Source: Mycolicibacterium nivoides
Lineage (GTDB): Bacteria; Actinomycetota; Actinomycetes; Mycobacteriales; Mycobacteriaceae
DNA: 64,000 nt
NCBI RefSeq assembly: GCF_003855255.1
Contig: NZ_CP034072.1
Coordinates: forward strand, 2,069,238 to 2,133,237
Reading direction: 5' to 3'
The position numbers and the translations under genes were made by a program. This document shows, one piece after another, positions 46,036 to 54,253 of the stretch (position 1 is the first letter of the stretch; every line of letters starts with the position of its first letter). The notes under the pieces are model-generated. The model searched no databases, was not told the DNA's origin, and saw only the letters and a program-made list of their open reading frames with translations.

Positions 46036-47106
46036 CGCCTCATCCTCGTCGTTGGTCTTCTCAGAATCCTTCGATGGTTCGTCGCCACGCGCCGGAATCT
46101 GCACGCCCCCGGCGATCTGAGGAACGCGCGTCGCCCGCACATAGACCGTGTCACCCTCACGCAGCCCCAGCGCCTCGGCGTCACCGCGGGTGATCTGTGC
46201 GGTGAACGGGACATGCGTTGCGGCACCGGTCAATTCGACCCGCACCTCGAAGCCGAGCATCACGATCCGATCGATGGTGGCCCGCAGTACCCCGGTGGCC
46301 TCGGCGGTGCCGTCCCCGGCGGCAACGGCCAGCTCCGGATTGCGCCCGACCCGAATATCGTGCGGGCGCACCAAGATCCCGTTCAGCTCCGAGACCGCAC
46401 CCAGGAACGACATCACGAACGCGTTCGCCGGCTCGTCGTACACCACGGTCGGTGAGCCGACCTGCTCGATGCGCCCCTTGTTGAGCACCGCGATCCGGTC
46501 CGCCACGTCGAGCGCCTCGGCCTGGTCGTGGGTCACCAGCACTGTGGTGACGTGCACCTCGTCGTGCAGGCGACGCAGCCAGGTGCGCAGGTCGTCACGC
46601 ACCTTGGCATCCAGCGCCCCGAACGGCTCGTCGAGCAGAAGCACCTGCGGATCCACCGCCAAGGCCCGCGCCAATGCCATGCGCTGACGCTGACCACCGG
46701 ACAGCTGGTTGGGGTAACGGGTCTGAAAACCGGCCAGCCCCACCACTTCCAGCAGGTTGTCGACCTTCTCCTTGACCTCGGCCTTGGGACGCTTACGGAT
46801 CTTGAGGCCGAACGCCACGTTGTCGCGGACGGTCAGGTGCTTGAACGCCGCGTAGTGCTGGAACACGAACCCGATACCGCGGCGCTGCGGCGGCACCCCG
46901 GTGACGTCGCGCCCGTTGATGGTGATGGTCCCGGTGTCGGGCTGGTCCAGGCCCGCGATGGCGCGCAGCAGGGTGGACTTGCCCGACCCACTGGGGCCAA
47001 GCAGTGCGGTCAACGAACCTGACGGCACCTCGAAGTCGATGTTGTCGAGTGCCGCAAAATCGCCGTAATGCTTGTTGGCGCCCCGAACCACGATCGCGTC
47101 GGTCAT
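46021..47106 (-). CDS. cysA: Sulfate/thiosulfate ABC transporter ATPase CysA
   Basis: This 361-residue ABC ATPase has Walker [10 protein letters not shown] (about 37-45), the signature [15 protein letters not shown], Walker [13 protein letters not shown] and the switch His in [10 protein letters not shown]-terminal regulatory TOBE-like domain follows residue 240 ([12 protein letters not shown]). It powers sulfate import with CysT, CysW and SubI, which lie immediately upstream on the same strand. It matches Rv2397c in position. Confidence 0.95.
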   Translation of the reverse strand: MTDAIVVRGANKHYGDFAALDNIDFEVPSGSLTALLGPSGSGKSTLLRAIAGLDQPDTGTITINGRDVTGVPPQRRGIGFVFQHYAAFKHLTVRDNVAFGLKIRKRPKAEVKEKVDNLLEVVGLAGFQTRYPNQLSGGQRQRMALARALAVDPQVLLLDEPFGALDAKVRDDLRTWLRRLHDEVHVTTVLVTHDQAEALDVADRIAVLNKGRIEQVGSPTVVYDEPANAFVMSFLGAVSELNGILVRPHDIRVGRNPELAVAAGDGTAEATGVLRATIDRIVMLGFEVRVELTGAATHVPFTAQITRGDAEALGLREGDTVYVRATRVPQIAGGVQIPARGDEPSKDSEKTNDEDEALTVS

Positions 47107-47128
47107 AGCTCTTGTCTCCTTCTCGGGC

Positions 47129-47950
47129 CTACTGCGCGGCCTTGGTTCGGCGTCGGTCGAGGATCACCTGGACGACCAGGACGATCACGGCGACAGCCAT
47201 GAGCAATGTCGAGATGGCGTACGCCCCGTACACCGATTCGGCGGTACCGCGGTTGTAGCGGTCGGCCACCAGCAGCGTCAGCGTCTGGGAGGTGCCCGGC
47301 AGGTTCGAGGACACCATGATCACCGCACCGAACTCCCCCAGCGTGCGGGCGATGGTCAGCACGATGCCGTACGTCAGTCCCCACCGGATCGACGGCAGCG
47401 TGATCCGCCAGAACGTCTGCCACCAGGTCGAACCCAGCGTCGCGGCGGCTTCCTCCTGATCGGTGCCGATCTCGTGCAACACCGGCTCGACCTCACGGAT
47501 CACGAACGGGACCGTGACGAAGATGCTGGCCAGCACGATGCCGGGGAACCCGAAGATGATCTTGAAGCCGAGGTTGTTCTCGACGAACCCGAGCAGCCCC
47601 GCCGAACCCCACAGCAGGATCAGCGCGACACCCACGACCACCGGCGACACCGCGAACGGAAGGTCGATGATCGCCTGCAGCGCACTCTTGCCGCGGAAGC
47701 GGTTGCGCGCCAGCACCAGGGCCGTGGGAACACCGAACAACACGTTCAGCGGCACCACGATCGCCACCACAAGAAGCGACAGCTGCAGCGCGGAGACCGC
47801 GGCGGGCGTGCCCACCGATGCGAAGAACGCTCCGACACCAGGGCTGAAGGTCCGCCACAGGATCAGGCCGACCGGCACCACCACCAGCACCGCCACATAG
47901 GCAAGCGCCAGAAAGCGCAGCAGGTAACGCACCGACGGTGAGAGCGTCAT
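47129..47950 (-). CDS. cysW: Sulfate ABC transporter permease CysW
   Basis: This 273-residue inner-membrane protein has about six hydrophobic helices. The permease coupling motif [21 protein letters not shown] (about 160-180) contacts Cys[21 protein letters not shown] is a conserved cytoplasmic loop of CysW. The ATG overlaps the cysT stop by four bases. Together with CysT it forms the sulfate channel. Confidence 0.94.
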   Translation of the reverse strand: MTLSPSVRYLLRFLALAYVAVLVVVPVGLILWRTFSPGVGAFFASVGTPAAVSALQLSLLVVAIVVPLNVLFGVPTALVLARNRFRGKSALQAIIDLPFAVSPVVVGVALILLWGSAGLLGFVENNLGFKIIFGFPGIVLASIFVTVPFVIREVEPVLHEIGTDQEEAAATLGSTWWQTFWRITLPSIRWGLTYGIVLTIARTLGEFGAVIMVSSNLPGTSQTLTLLVADRYNRGTAESVYGAYAISTLLMAVAVIVLVVQVILDRRRTKAAQ

Positions 47951-48825
47951 GCCGAAAGCTCCTCACGTTTGGCCGCACGCGAACCCACCGCCCGCAGCAC
48001 GAACAGCACCACGAACGAGATCACCAGCAGCACAATGGAGATCGCCGCGGCACCGGTCCGGTCGTCGTTCTCGATCAGGGTCCGGATCCACTGCGAGGAC
48101 ACCTCGGTCTCGCCGGGAACCGCGCCACCGATCAGCACCACCGAGCCGAACTCGCCGATGGCACGAGAAAACGCCAGCCCGGCACCGGACAGCAATGAGG
48201 GCAGCAACGCGGGCAGGATGATCTTGGTCAGGATGGTGAAGGTGTTGGCGCCGAGCGATGCCGCGGCCTCCTCCACATCACGGTCCAGTTCCAACAGCAC
48301 CGGCTGCACCGAGCGCACCACGAACGGCAACGTGACGAACAGCAACGCGACACCGACACCCCATTTGGTGTGCTGCAGGTGCAGGCCGACCGGGCTGGCC
48401 GGGCCGTACAGCGCCAGCATCACCAGGCTCGCCACGATGGTCGGCAGGGCGAACGGCAGGTCGATCACGGAGTCGACCAGCCGCTTGCCGGGGAAGTCGT
48501 CACGGGTCAGCACCCAGGCCACGATCAGCCCGAAGAACAGGTTCACCACAGTCACACCGGCCGAGATGGTCAGGGTGACCCGGAACGACTCCAGCGCCGC
48601 GTTGGAGGTGACGGCCAGCCAAAAGGCGTTCCACCCGCCGCCGGCCGCCTGCCACAGGATCGCCGCCAACGGCAGCAGCACGATGACGCTCAACCAGATC
48701 GACGCCGCCCCGACGCGCAGCGAGGTGCTGCCGTAGCGGCCGGGCCGCGCGCCGGGGGTGGGATCCCCCGGCGCGGGCGCAGCCGAATCAGGCTCGGCTG
48801 CATCGGTCTGCGTTACTGAAGTCAT
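47947..48825 (-). CDS. cysT: Sulfate ABC transporter permease CysT
   Basis: This 292-residue permease has a Pro/Ala-rich N-terminus and about six membrane helices. The coupling motif is EEAAASLGANTFTILTKIILP, and INLPFALPTIVA-type and LAFSRAIGEFGSVVLIGG blocks are typical of CysT. The ATG (MTSVTQTD) is chosen for its ATGA overlap with the subI stop; the longer upstream frame lies within subI. It partners CysW. Confidence 0.94.
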   Translation of the reverse strand: MTSVTQTDAAEPDSAAPAPGDPTPGARPGRYGSTSLRVGAASIWLSVIVLLPLAAILWQAAGGGWNAFWLAVTSNAALESFRVTLTISAGVTVVNLFFGLIVAWVLTRDDFPGKRLVDSVIDLPFALPTIVASLVMLALYGPASPVGLHLQHTKWGVGVALLFVTLPFVVRSVQPVLLELDRDVEEAAASLGANTFTILTKIILPALLPSLLSGAGLAFSRAIGEFGSVVLIGGAVPGETEVSSQWIRTLIENDDRTGAAAISIVLLVISFVVLFVLRAVGSRAAKREELSA

Positions 48826-49865
48826 CCAGTCGCCTGCTTGTAGATCTTGGTGATCGAGCCGTTTTCCTTGTCGAACAACGCCGGGTCGGTCTCTTTCCAT
48901 CCGCCGAGATCAGCGATCGTCCACAGCTTCTCCGGCGTCGGGAAATCCTTGGCGAAGTCCGCCGCCACCGCCGGGTCGACCGGACGGAAGCCGGCTTCGG
49001 CCCACAGCTTCTGGCCTTCGGCGGTGAACAGGAAGTTCTCCAGGGCCTTGGCCTTGTCGGCGTGGGCACTGGTCTTGACGACGGCCACCGGGTTCTCGAT
49101 CTTGAAGGTCTGCGGCGGGTTGATGTGCTCGACGGGCTTGCCCTGCCGCTCGACGTTGATCGCCTCGTTCTCGTAGCTGATCAACACGTCGCCGGTGCCC
49201 TGCAGGAACACATCGGTGGCCTCACGGCCCGAACCTGGGCGGGTCTTGACGTGCTCGGTCACCAACTTGTTGATGAAGTCGAGACCGGCCGCGGAATCCT
49301 TGCCGCCGTTGCTCTTTGCCGCATACGGGGCCAGCAGGTTCCACTTGGCCGAACCCGAACTCAGCGGGCTCGGGGTGACTACCTCGAGCCCGGGCTGCAG
49401 CAGGTCATCCCAGTCTTTGATGCCCTTGGGGTTACCCTTGCGCACCACCAATGACACCACAGAACCGAACGGGACGCCCTTCGTATTGCCCGCACTCCAG
49501 TCGTCGGCCACCTTGTCGGCCTTCACCAGCCGGGTGACGTCGGGTTCCACCGAGAAGTTCACGATGTCGGCCGGCTTGCCGTCGGCGACGGCGCGGGACT
49601 GATCTCCCGACGCGCCGTACGACGTGGTGACCGCAACGCCCTTGCCCTCTTCCGTGGCGGCGAATGCCGGGATGATCTTGCTCCAGCCCGGCTCGGGCAC
49701 CGCGTAGGCGACGAGTGTCAGCGTGGTGTCGGCGCCCGCGGCACCGTGGTCACCGCCGGCGACGTCGCTGGCGCCCCCACCGCAACCGACGGCGAGCACG
49801 CCGGTGGCAGCCAGGACGGTGGCAGTTCGCCAGAACTTGTTGACGTTGGACTTGTAAATGGGCAC
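48822..49865 (-). CDS. subI: Sulfate-binding lipoprotein SubI
   Basis: This 347-residue periplasmic binding protein has a signal peptide ending in a lipobox (LAVGC, Cys about 28), so it is anchored to the membrane. The mature part has the sulfate-binding family motifs SYGASGDQSRAV, KPADIVNFSVEPD, FGSVVSLVVRKGNPKGI and GTGDVLISYENEA. It delivers sulfate or thiosulfate to CysTWA. It is the first structural gene of subI-cysT-cysW-cysA and is preceded by a Cys-rich leader ORF 131 bases upstream. Confidence 0.94.
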   Translation of the reverse strand: MPIYKSNVNKFWRTATVLAATGVLAVGCGGGASDVAGGDHGAAGADTTLTLVAYAVPEPGWSKIIPAFAATEEGKGVAVTTSYGASGDQSRAVADGKPADIVNFSVEPDVTRLVKADKVADDWSAGNTKGVPFGSVVSLVVRKGNPKGIKDWDDLLQPGLEVVTPSPLSSGSAKWNLLAPYAAKSNGGKDSAAGLDFINKLVTEHVKTRPGSGREATDVFLQGTGDVLISYENEAINVERQGKPVEHINPPQTFKIENPVAVVKTSAHADKAKALENFLFTAEGQKLWAEAGFRPVDPAVAADFAKDFPTPEKLWTIADLGGWKETDPALFDKENGSITKIYKQATG

Positions 49866-49996
49866 TGATGACCTTTCTTACGGACAGCGGACAAAACGAG
49901 GTCCGTCATGCGGAAAGGCTAGGGAGGCGTGGCAGGCGAGAAAAGAGCATCCGGGCACAGGACCGCCACCGACACCAAACCGCGGACGGGTTGGAG

Positions 49997-50089
49997 TCAG
50001 CGACAACAGGCGACGTCAGCAACAGCGCATGAACCCACGGCAATGAGAGCCAAGACATGGCTCTCGGTCTTGCCGGACGCTGAATGCAT
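49997..50089 (-). CDS. Cys-rich leader peptide of the subI operon
   Basis: A 30-codon ATG ORF has Cys21 and Cys28-Cys29 followed by Arg and TGA. TATTCT seven bases upstream of the ATG fits a -10 for a leaderless transcript. The position, 131 bases before subI, and the Cys content match the class of cysteine-responsive leader ORFs known upstream of mycobacterial sulfate-uptake genes. Its Cys density is lower than in the other two leaders in this window. Confidence 0.75.
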   Translation of the reverse strand: MHSASGKTESHVLALIAVGSCAVADVACCR

Positions 50090-50096
50090 GGCGCGA

Positions 50097-50102
50097 AGAA
50101 TA
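50097..50102 (-). promoter_or_regulatory. -10 element of the subI leader transcript
   Basis: TATTCT on the minus strand ends seven bases before the leader ATG. The spacing places the transcription start at or next to the ATG, as expected for leaderless translation. Confidence 0.5.
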
Positions 50103-50145
50103 ACAGAATTCCGGCGTCGTGCCCGCCGAGCGATCTGTGTCCGTG

Positions 50146-50223
50146 TCAGCGGGTCAGCAACCACATCACGATGACCAGGACGACCAGCAGAATCAAGATC
50201 AGGGTGACACGTGAGCGTGGCAT
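50146..50223 (-). CDS. 25-residue single-helix membrane peptide (candidate)
   Basis: This short ORF starts with a basic MPRSR, has a continuous hydrophobic helix of about 17 residues rich in L, V and I, and ends WLLTR. It begins five bases after the stop of the 67-residue membrane protein on the same strand, which suggests coupling. The composition is strongly that of a membrane peptide rather than random frame. Expression and function are unknown. Confidence 0.45.
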   Translation of the reverse strand: MPRSRVTLILILLVVLVIVMWLLTR

Positions 50224-50228
50224 ACCGT

Positions 50229-50432
50229 TCACTCGGATTCCACCTCGTCTGCCGGGGCGTGGCGCAGTCGGTGCAACCCGGTGATTCCCCAGCCCAGCGC
50301 GCCGTCGAGCACCAGCGCACTGCCATAGGCCAGCGCCAGAACCACCGGCATCACGACAGCGGTCTGCACGACGAACGGCAGCCCGGTCAGCCACAGTTCG
50401 ACGCCGTCCCACCAGTTCAGGATTGCCGCCAT
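50229..50432 (-). CDS. Small membrane protein, unknown function
   Basis: This 67-residue protein begins MAAILNWWDGVELWLTGLP and has one long or two short membrane helices (about residues 12-50), then a basic and acidic tail. An in-frame ATG eight codons upstream is possible, but the internal ATG gives the Trp-rich amphipathic N-terminus typical of such proteins. Small membrane genes are found at this position next to the trehalase gene in other mycobacteria. No function can be given. Confidence 0.65.
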   Translation of the reverse strand: MAAILNWWDGVELWLTGLPFVVQTAVVMPVVLALAYGSALVLDGALGWGITGLHRLRHAPADEVESE

Positions 50433-50547
50433 GGGGCAAGCGTAGGCGATCGACAAGTGGGCCCGTTATTAGTCCCGTCCCGCCCGTAACATTCGACACG
50501 CGTGTCTTGGGTAGACGACACCTGTATCCACGCACGATGATGTGCGG

Positions 50548-52578
50548 ATGGTTCTGCAACACACCGAGCCCACGGATGTCGTCGCGGCACTCGACAAGGC
50601 ATCGGACACTCCCAAGGCGCCCGAGGCACCGTTGACGGTCACCGCCCCGGTGCCGTACTCGTCCGGCGGGGCACTGCGGAACCCGTTCCCGCCGATCGCC
50701 GACTACGGCTTCCTGTCCGACTGCGAGAACACCTGCCTGATCTCCTCGGCCGGATCGGTGGAGTGGCTGTGTGTCCCCCGGCCCGACTCCCCCAGCGTGT
50801 TCGGCGCGATCCTGGACCGCAGCGCGGGCCATTTCCGGCTCGGTCCCTACGGCGTGACCGTTCCGGCGGCGCGGCGCTATCTGCCGGGCAGCCTCATCCT
50901 GGAGACCACCTGGCAGACCCACACCGGCTGGCTGATCGTGCGCGACGCGCTGGTGATGGGCCCATGGCACGACATCGACACCCGCTCCCGCACACACCGG
51001 CGCACCCCGATGGACTGGGACGCCGAGCACATCCTGTTGCGCACCGTGCGGTGTGTCAGCGGCACCGTCGAACTGGTGATGAACTGCGAGCCGGCGTTCG
51101 ACTACCACCGGGTCAGCGCGTCGTGGGAGTACTCCGGACCGGCCTACGGCGAGGCCATCGCCCGCGCCAGCCGGAACCCGGATTCGCACCCCACACTGCG
51201 GCTCACCACCAATCTGCGGATCGGCATCGAGGGCCGCGAGGCCCGCGCCCGCACCCGGCTCACCGAGGGCGACAACGTGTTCGTCGCGCTCAGCTGGTCC
51301 AAGCACCCGGCCCCTCAGACCTACGAAGAGGCCGCCGAGAAGATGTGGAAGACCAGCGAATCATGGCGGCAATGGATCAACATCGGCGACTTCCCCGATC
51401 ACCCGTGGCGGTCGTACCTGCAGCGCAGCGCGCTGACGCTCAAGGGCCTGACCTACTCGCCGACCGGCGCCCTGCTGGCCGCGCCCACCACGTCGCTGCC
51501 GGAAACCCCTCACGGCGAACGTAACTGGGACTACCGCTATTCGTGGATCCGGGATTCCACCTTCGCGCTGTGGGGTTTGTACACACTCGGCCTGGACCGG
51601 GAAGCCGACGATTTCTTCTCGTTCATCGCCGACGTCTCCGGCGCCAACAACGGCGAACGGCACCCGCTGCAGGTGATGTACGGGGTCGGCGGCGAGCGCA
51701 GCCTGGTCGAGGAAGAACTGCACCACCTCTCGGGTTACGACAACGCCCGGCCCGTGCGCATCGGCAACGGCGCCTACAACCAGATGCAGCACGACATCTG
51801 GGGCACCATGCTCGATTCGGTGTACCTGCACGCCAAGTCGCGCGAGCAGATTCCCGAGGCGCTGTGGCCGGTGCTGAAGAACCAGGTCGAGGAAGCCATC
51901 AAGCACTGGAAGGAACCCGACCGGGGCATCTGGGAGGTGCGCGGCGAACCGCAGCACTTCACCTCAAGCAAGATCATGTGCTGGGTGGCACTGGACCGTG
52001 GTTCGAAGCTGGCCGAACTGCAGGGCGAGAAGAGCTACGCGCAACAGTGGCGCGCGACGGCCGAGGAGATCAAGGCCGACATCCTGGCTCGCGGGGTCGA
52101 CTCCCGCGGCGTGCTGACCCAGCGGTACGGCGACGACGCACTGGACGCGTCACTGCTGCTGGCGGTGTTGACTCGGTTCCTGCCCTCGGATGACCCGCGG
52201 GTACGGGCCACGGTGCTGGCGATCGCCGACGAACTCACCGAGGACGGCCTGGTGCTGCGCTACCGGGTCGAGGAGACCGACGACGGCCTGTCCGGCGAGG
52301 AGGGCACCTTCACCATCTGTTCGTTCTGGCTGGTGTCCGCTTTGGTCGAGATCGGCGAGGTGAGCCGGGCCAAGCATCTGCTGGAGCGGTTGCTGTCGTT
52401 CGCCAGCCCGCTGCATCTGTACGCAGAGGAGATCGAGCCACGCACGGGCCGCCACCTGGGCAACTTCCCGCAGGCGTTCACCCACCTGGCCCTGATCAAC
52501 GCCGTGGTGCACGTCATCCGGGCCGAGGAGGAGTCCGACAGTTCCGGGGTCTTCCAGCCCGCCAACGCGCCGATGTAG
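50548..52578 (+). CDS. treH: GH15-type trehalase
   Basis: This 676-residue glycoside hydrolase family 15 protein has an N-terminal beta-sandwich domain (PIADYGFLSDCENTCLISSAGSVEWLCVPRPDSPSVF) and an (alpha/alpha)6 barrel with GERNWDYRYSWIRDSTFALW and DRGIWEVRGEPQHFTSSK, the second containing a catalytic Glu candidate. It is very similar to the phosphate- and Mg2+-requiring mycobacterial trehalase (Rv2402 / MSMEG_4535 type), which splits trehalose into glucose. The ATG is preferred over a GTG two codons upstream by analogy with those proteins. It is cytoplasmic, with no signal peptide. Confidence 0.9.
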   Translation: MVLQHTEPTDVVAALDKASDTPKAPEAPLTVTAPVPYSSGGALRNPFPPIADYGFLSDCENTCLISSAGSVEWLCVPRPDSPSVFGAILDRSAGHFRLGPYGVTVPAARRYLPGSLILETTWQTHTGWLIVRDALVMGPWHDIDTRSRTHRRTPMDWDAEHILLRTVRCVSGTVELVMNCEPAFDYHRVSASWEYSGPAYGEAIARASRNPDSHPTLRLTTNLRIGIEGREARARTRLTEGDNVFVALSWSKHPAPQTYEEAAEKMWKTSESWRQWINIGDFPDHPWRSYLQRSALTLKGLTYSPTGALLAAPTTSLPETPHGERNWDYRYSWIRDSTFALWGLYTLGLDREADDFFSFIADVSGANNGERHPLQVMYGVGGERSLVEEELHHLSGYDNARPVRIGNGAYNQMQHDIWGTMLDSVYLHAKSREQIPEALWPVLKNQVEEAIKHWKEPDRGIWEVRGEPQHFTSSKIMCWVALDRGSKLAELQGEKSYAQQWRATAEEIKADILARGVDSRGVLTQRYGDDALDASLLLAVLTRFLPSDDPRVRATVLAIADELTEDGLVLRYRVEETDDGLSGEEGTFTICSFWLVSALVEIGEVSRAKHLLERLLSFASPLHLYAEEIEPRTGRHLGNFPQAFTHLALINAVVHVIRAEEESDSSGVFQPANAPM

Positions 52579-52590
52579 GCCGGAGGCCTA
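52576..52590. terminator. Short hairpin at trehalase stop
   Basis: TAGGCC-GGA-GGCCTA forms a 6-bp stem with a 3-base loop including the trehalase stop codon, in the 37-base gap between convergent genes. It could be a weak bidirectional terminator. Confidence 0.35.
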
Positions 52591-52615
52591 CGTTCTACAG
52601 ATGTAGCCGCTACAG

Positions 52616-53947
52616 CTAGGCGCTGCGGGTCAGCGTGTCCGTCGACACGGCGCCGAACTGGACGTCGAACTCGACCTCCAACTGGGCCGGGGTCACCAGT
52701 ACCACCGGCGTGAGTCCGCTCGCAGTGCCGCTCCCCGGGGACTGGGCGATCGCTGTGATCACGCGCCCGCCGAATCCGTCCGGGGTGGCCGGGACGCGCA
52801 CGGTCAGCGTGACCTGATCGACGCCCGGGGGCACCCGCAGAAAGAACTCGTCACCGGGTTGCACCGCGCCGCTCAGTTCCCGGCCGGCGCGATCGACGAC
52901 GACCCCGTGCGACACCTCGAGCGCCGCACTGTCGGTGGCCCGCAACCGGAACGGCCCGATCACCCCGGCCTCGACCACCGCCTCCTCGGCCGACAATGCG
53001 GGGGACGTCGTGGCCCGCCGGGCCGCCCGGGCCCCGGCGGTCAGATAGTTGTACAGATGCACCACGCGGTCGGAGTTGGCGTACGCGCCAGAACCGTTGA
53101 GCCAGAACCGGATATCGGTGACCCGAACCAGCGCGTCACGATCGGACAGGACGGCCAGCCGGTAGTACCGGTAGCCCTCCGGCCCGCGGCCGGGCCGGGT
53201 CGAGGACACCGTGCTGCCGACGCCGAGAGTCCGGCGATGCGTGCCACGGCCCGCGGCGATATTGAGTCCCGAGGCCGCCACGTCCTCCCACAGCACGCCG
53301 TCGTTCGACTTCTGCAGCACCAACGACACCGCGGCGGTCGATTCCAATTCGACCGTGTAGCCGCCCAACTGGGGAGCCCCGTCGAAGTCGAACACGATGC
53401 CGTCGGCATCGGGGTAAGCCCTCGCCGGTTCGTTGCGCGCCCGGTTGTCCAGCGCCAGCCCGTTGGTGAACAACCAGATGGCCGCCTGAGTGGCCGCGAT
53501 CGCCTCGTGTTCGGCCAGGTTGGCCGACCCCAGCGGCACCCCGGCCGCCCGCACCCGGCGGCTCAACTCGGCCGTGCCGAGGGTGGGAAACGAGTTGCGG
53601 ACGATCCAGTCCACCTCGGCCTCATAGGACCGGGCGCGCAGGTTGCGCACCGCCGACCACGTGGCGGCCTCATACCGCGACGGTCGGGTGGGCGCGATGC
53701 CGGCGAAGTCCAGCGAGTAGGCCTCGACGTTGGGATTGAGCCTGATCAGATCGGTGCGAGCCGAGGTGCCGTCGGTGAACACCACGGTGTCCACGGTGTG
53801 CGAATAGGTGCCACCGCGATACCGGGTCATCGTTACCGGGTCGGTCCGGCGGGGACGTATCCGGGTGCGTACGGCCACCGGGCCGGACACCCCCTGGGAA
53901 TCCATTGGGAGTTCGCCGCGGGAATCAGCAACAGACAGGACAGACAT
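52616..53947 (-). CDS. Thioester-domain (TQxA)-like protein lacking the Cys
   Basis: This 443-residue protein has the TQAAIW motif (Gln154) of Cys-Gln thioester domains in Gram-positive surface proteins. The usual Cys before it (in an AYC-type strand) is Ser78 (VEAYSLDF), so the internal thioester cannot form as in the family. A discoidin/F5-8-like beta-sandwich segment seems to follow (FDFDGAPQLGGYTVELES..), then a second beta-rich domain. No signal peptide, membrane helix or sorting signal is visible, so it may stay in the cytoplasm. A poly-Cys leader ORF lies 90 bases upstream and the encapsulin operon diverges from it. Its function is unknown. Confidence 0.75.
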   Translation of the reverse strand: MSVLSVADSRGELPMDSQGVSGPVAVRTRIRPRRTDPVTMTRYRGGTYSHTVDTVVFTDGTSARTDLIRLNPNVEAYSLDFAGIAPTRPSRYEAATWSAVRNLRARSYEAEVDWIVRNSFPTLGTAELSRRVRAAGVPLGSANLAEHEAIAATQAAIWLFTNGLALDNRARNEPARAYPDADGIVFDFDGAPQLGGYTVELESTAAVSLVLQKSNDGVLWEDVAASGLNIAAGRGTHRRTLGVGSTVSSTRPGRGPEGYRYYRLAVLSDRDALVRVTDIRFWLNGSGAYANSDRVVHLYNYLTAGARAARRATTSPALSAEEAVVEAGVIGPFRLRATDSAALEVSHGVVVDRAGRELSGAVQPGDEFFLRVPPGVDQVTLTVRVPATPDGFGGRVITAIAQSPGSGTASGLTPVVLVTPAQLEVEFDVQFGAVSTDTLTRSA

Positions 53948-54037
53948 GACGGGTTGACTTTCTTGAAGGCCGGATACGCGCGCATCAACGCACCGCGAGA
54001 AAGGCGGGCGGACGACGCAGAGGAGGGCGTCAGAAAA

Positions 54038-54103
54038 TCAACAACAACAACGCACGTCGAGGCAGCGCACGATGGCGACGCGCAGCGATTCGACGTGTTG
54101 CAT
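54038..54103 (-). CDS. Poly-Cys leader peptide upstream of the TQxA-like gene
   Basis: A 21-codon ATG ORF has Cys14 and ends Arg-Cys-Cys-Cys-TGA, with all three final Cys codons TGT. TATGGT on the minus strand ends seven bases before the ATG, fitting a leaderless transcript. It has the same form as the sirA leader (a short ORF ending in consecutive Cys codons) and lies 90 bases before the TQxA-like gene. This implies cysteine-dependent attenuation of that gene. It is too short for normal gene prediction. Confidence 0.75.
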   Translation of the reverse strand: MQHVESLRVAIVRCLDVRCCC

Positions 54104-54110
54104 GGGGCCC

Positions 54111-54116
54111 ACCATA
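54111..54116 (-). promoter_or_regulatory. -10 element of the TQxA-like gene leader
   Basis: TATGGT (minus strand) fits TAnnnT and ends seven bases before the poly-Cys ORF start, the same spacing as at subI. Transcription would begin at the ATG. Confidence 0.45.
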
Positions 54117-54253
54117 CGGCAAGTGGACAGCAATGCCCAGTTCACATCGTGGTGACAGATTTGAATCGTCCGCGCACTAAACACTGTCGTGGACAGATTT
54201 TGGCCGTATCGTTGCCGCCCACACTCACATTCATCGGTTGGAGGTAGGACCCC

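Noticed and set aside
50146..51306. A 386-codon minus-strand frame overlapping the trehalase
   Set aside because: Most of it is antisense to a well-conserved GH15 gene; only its last 25 codons look like a plausible peptide and were kept separately.
52859..54247. A 462-codon plus-strand open frame opposite the TQxA-like gene
   Set aside because: The minus-strand protein has coherent family motifs; the plus frame is rich in Arg, Gly and His without motifs and runs through the leader region.
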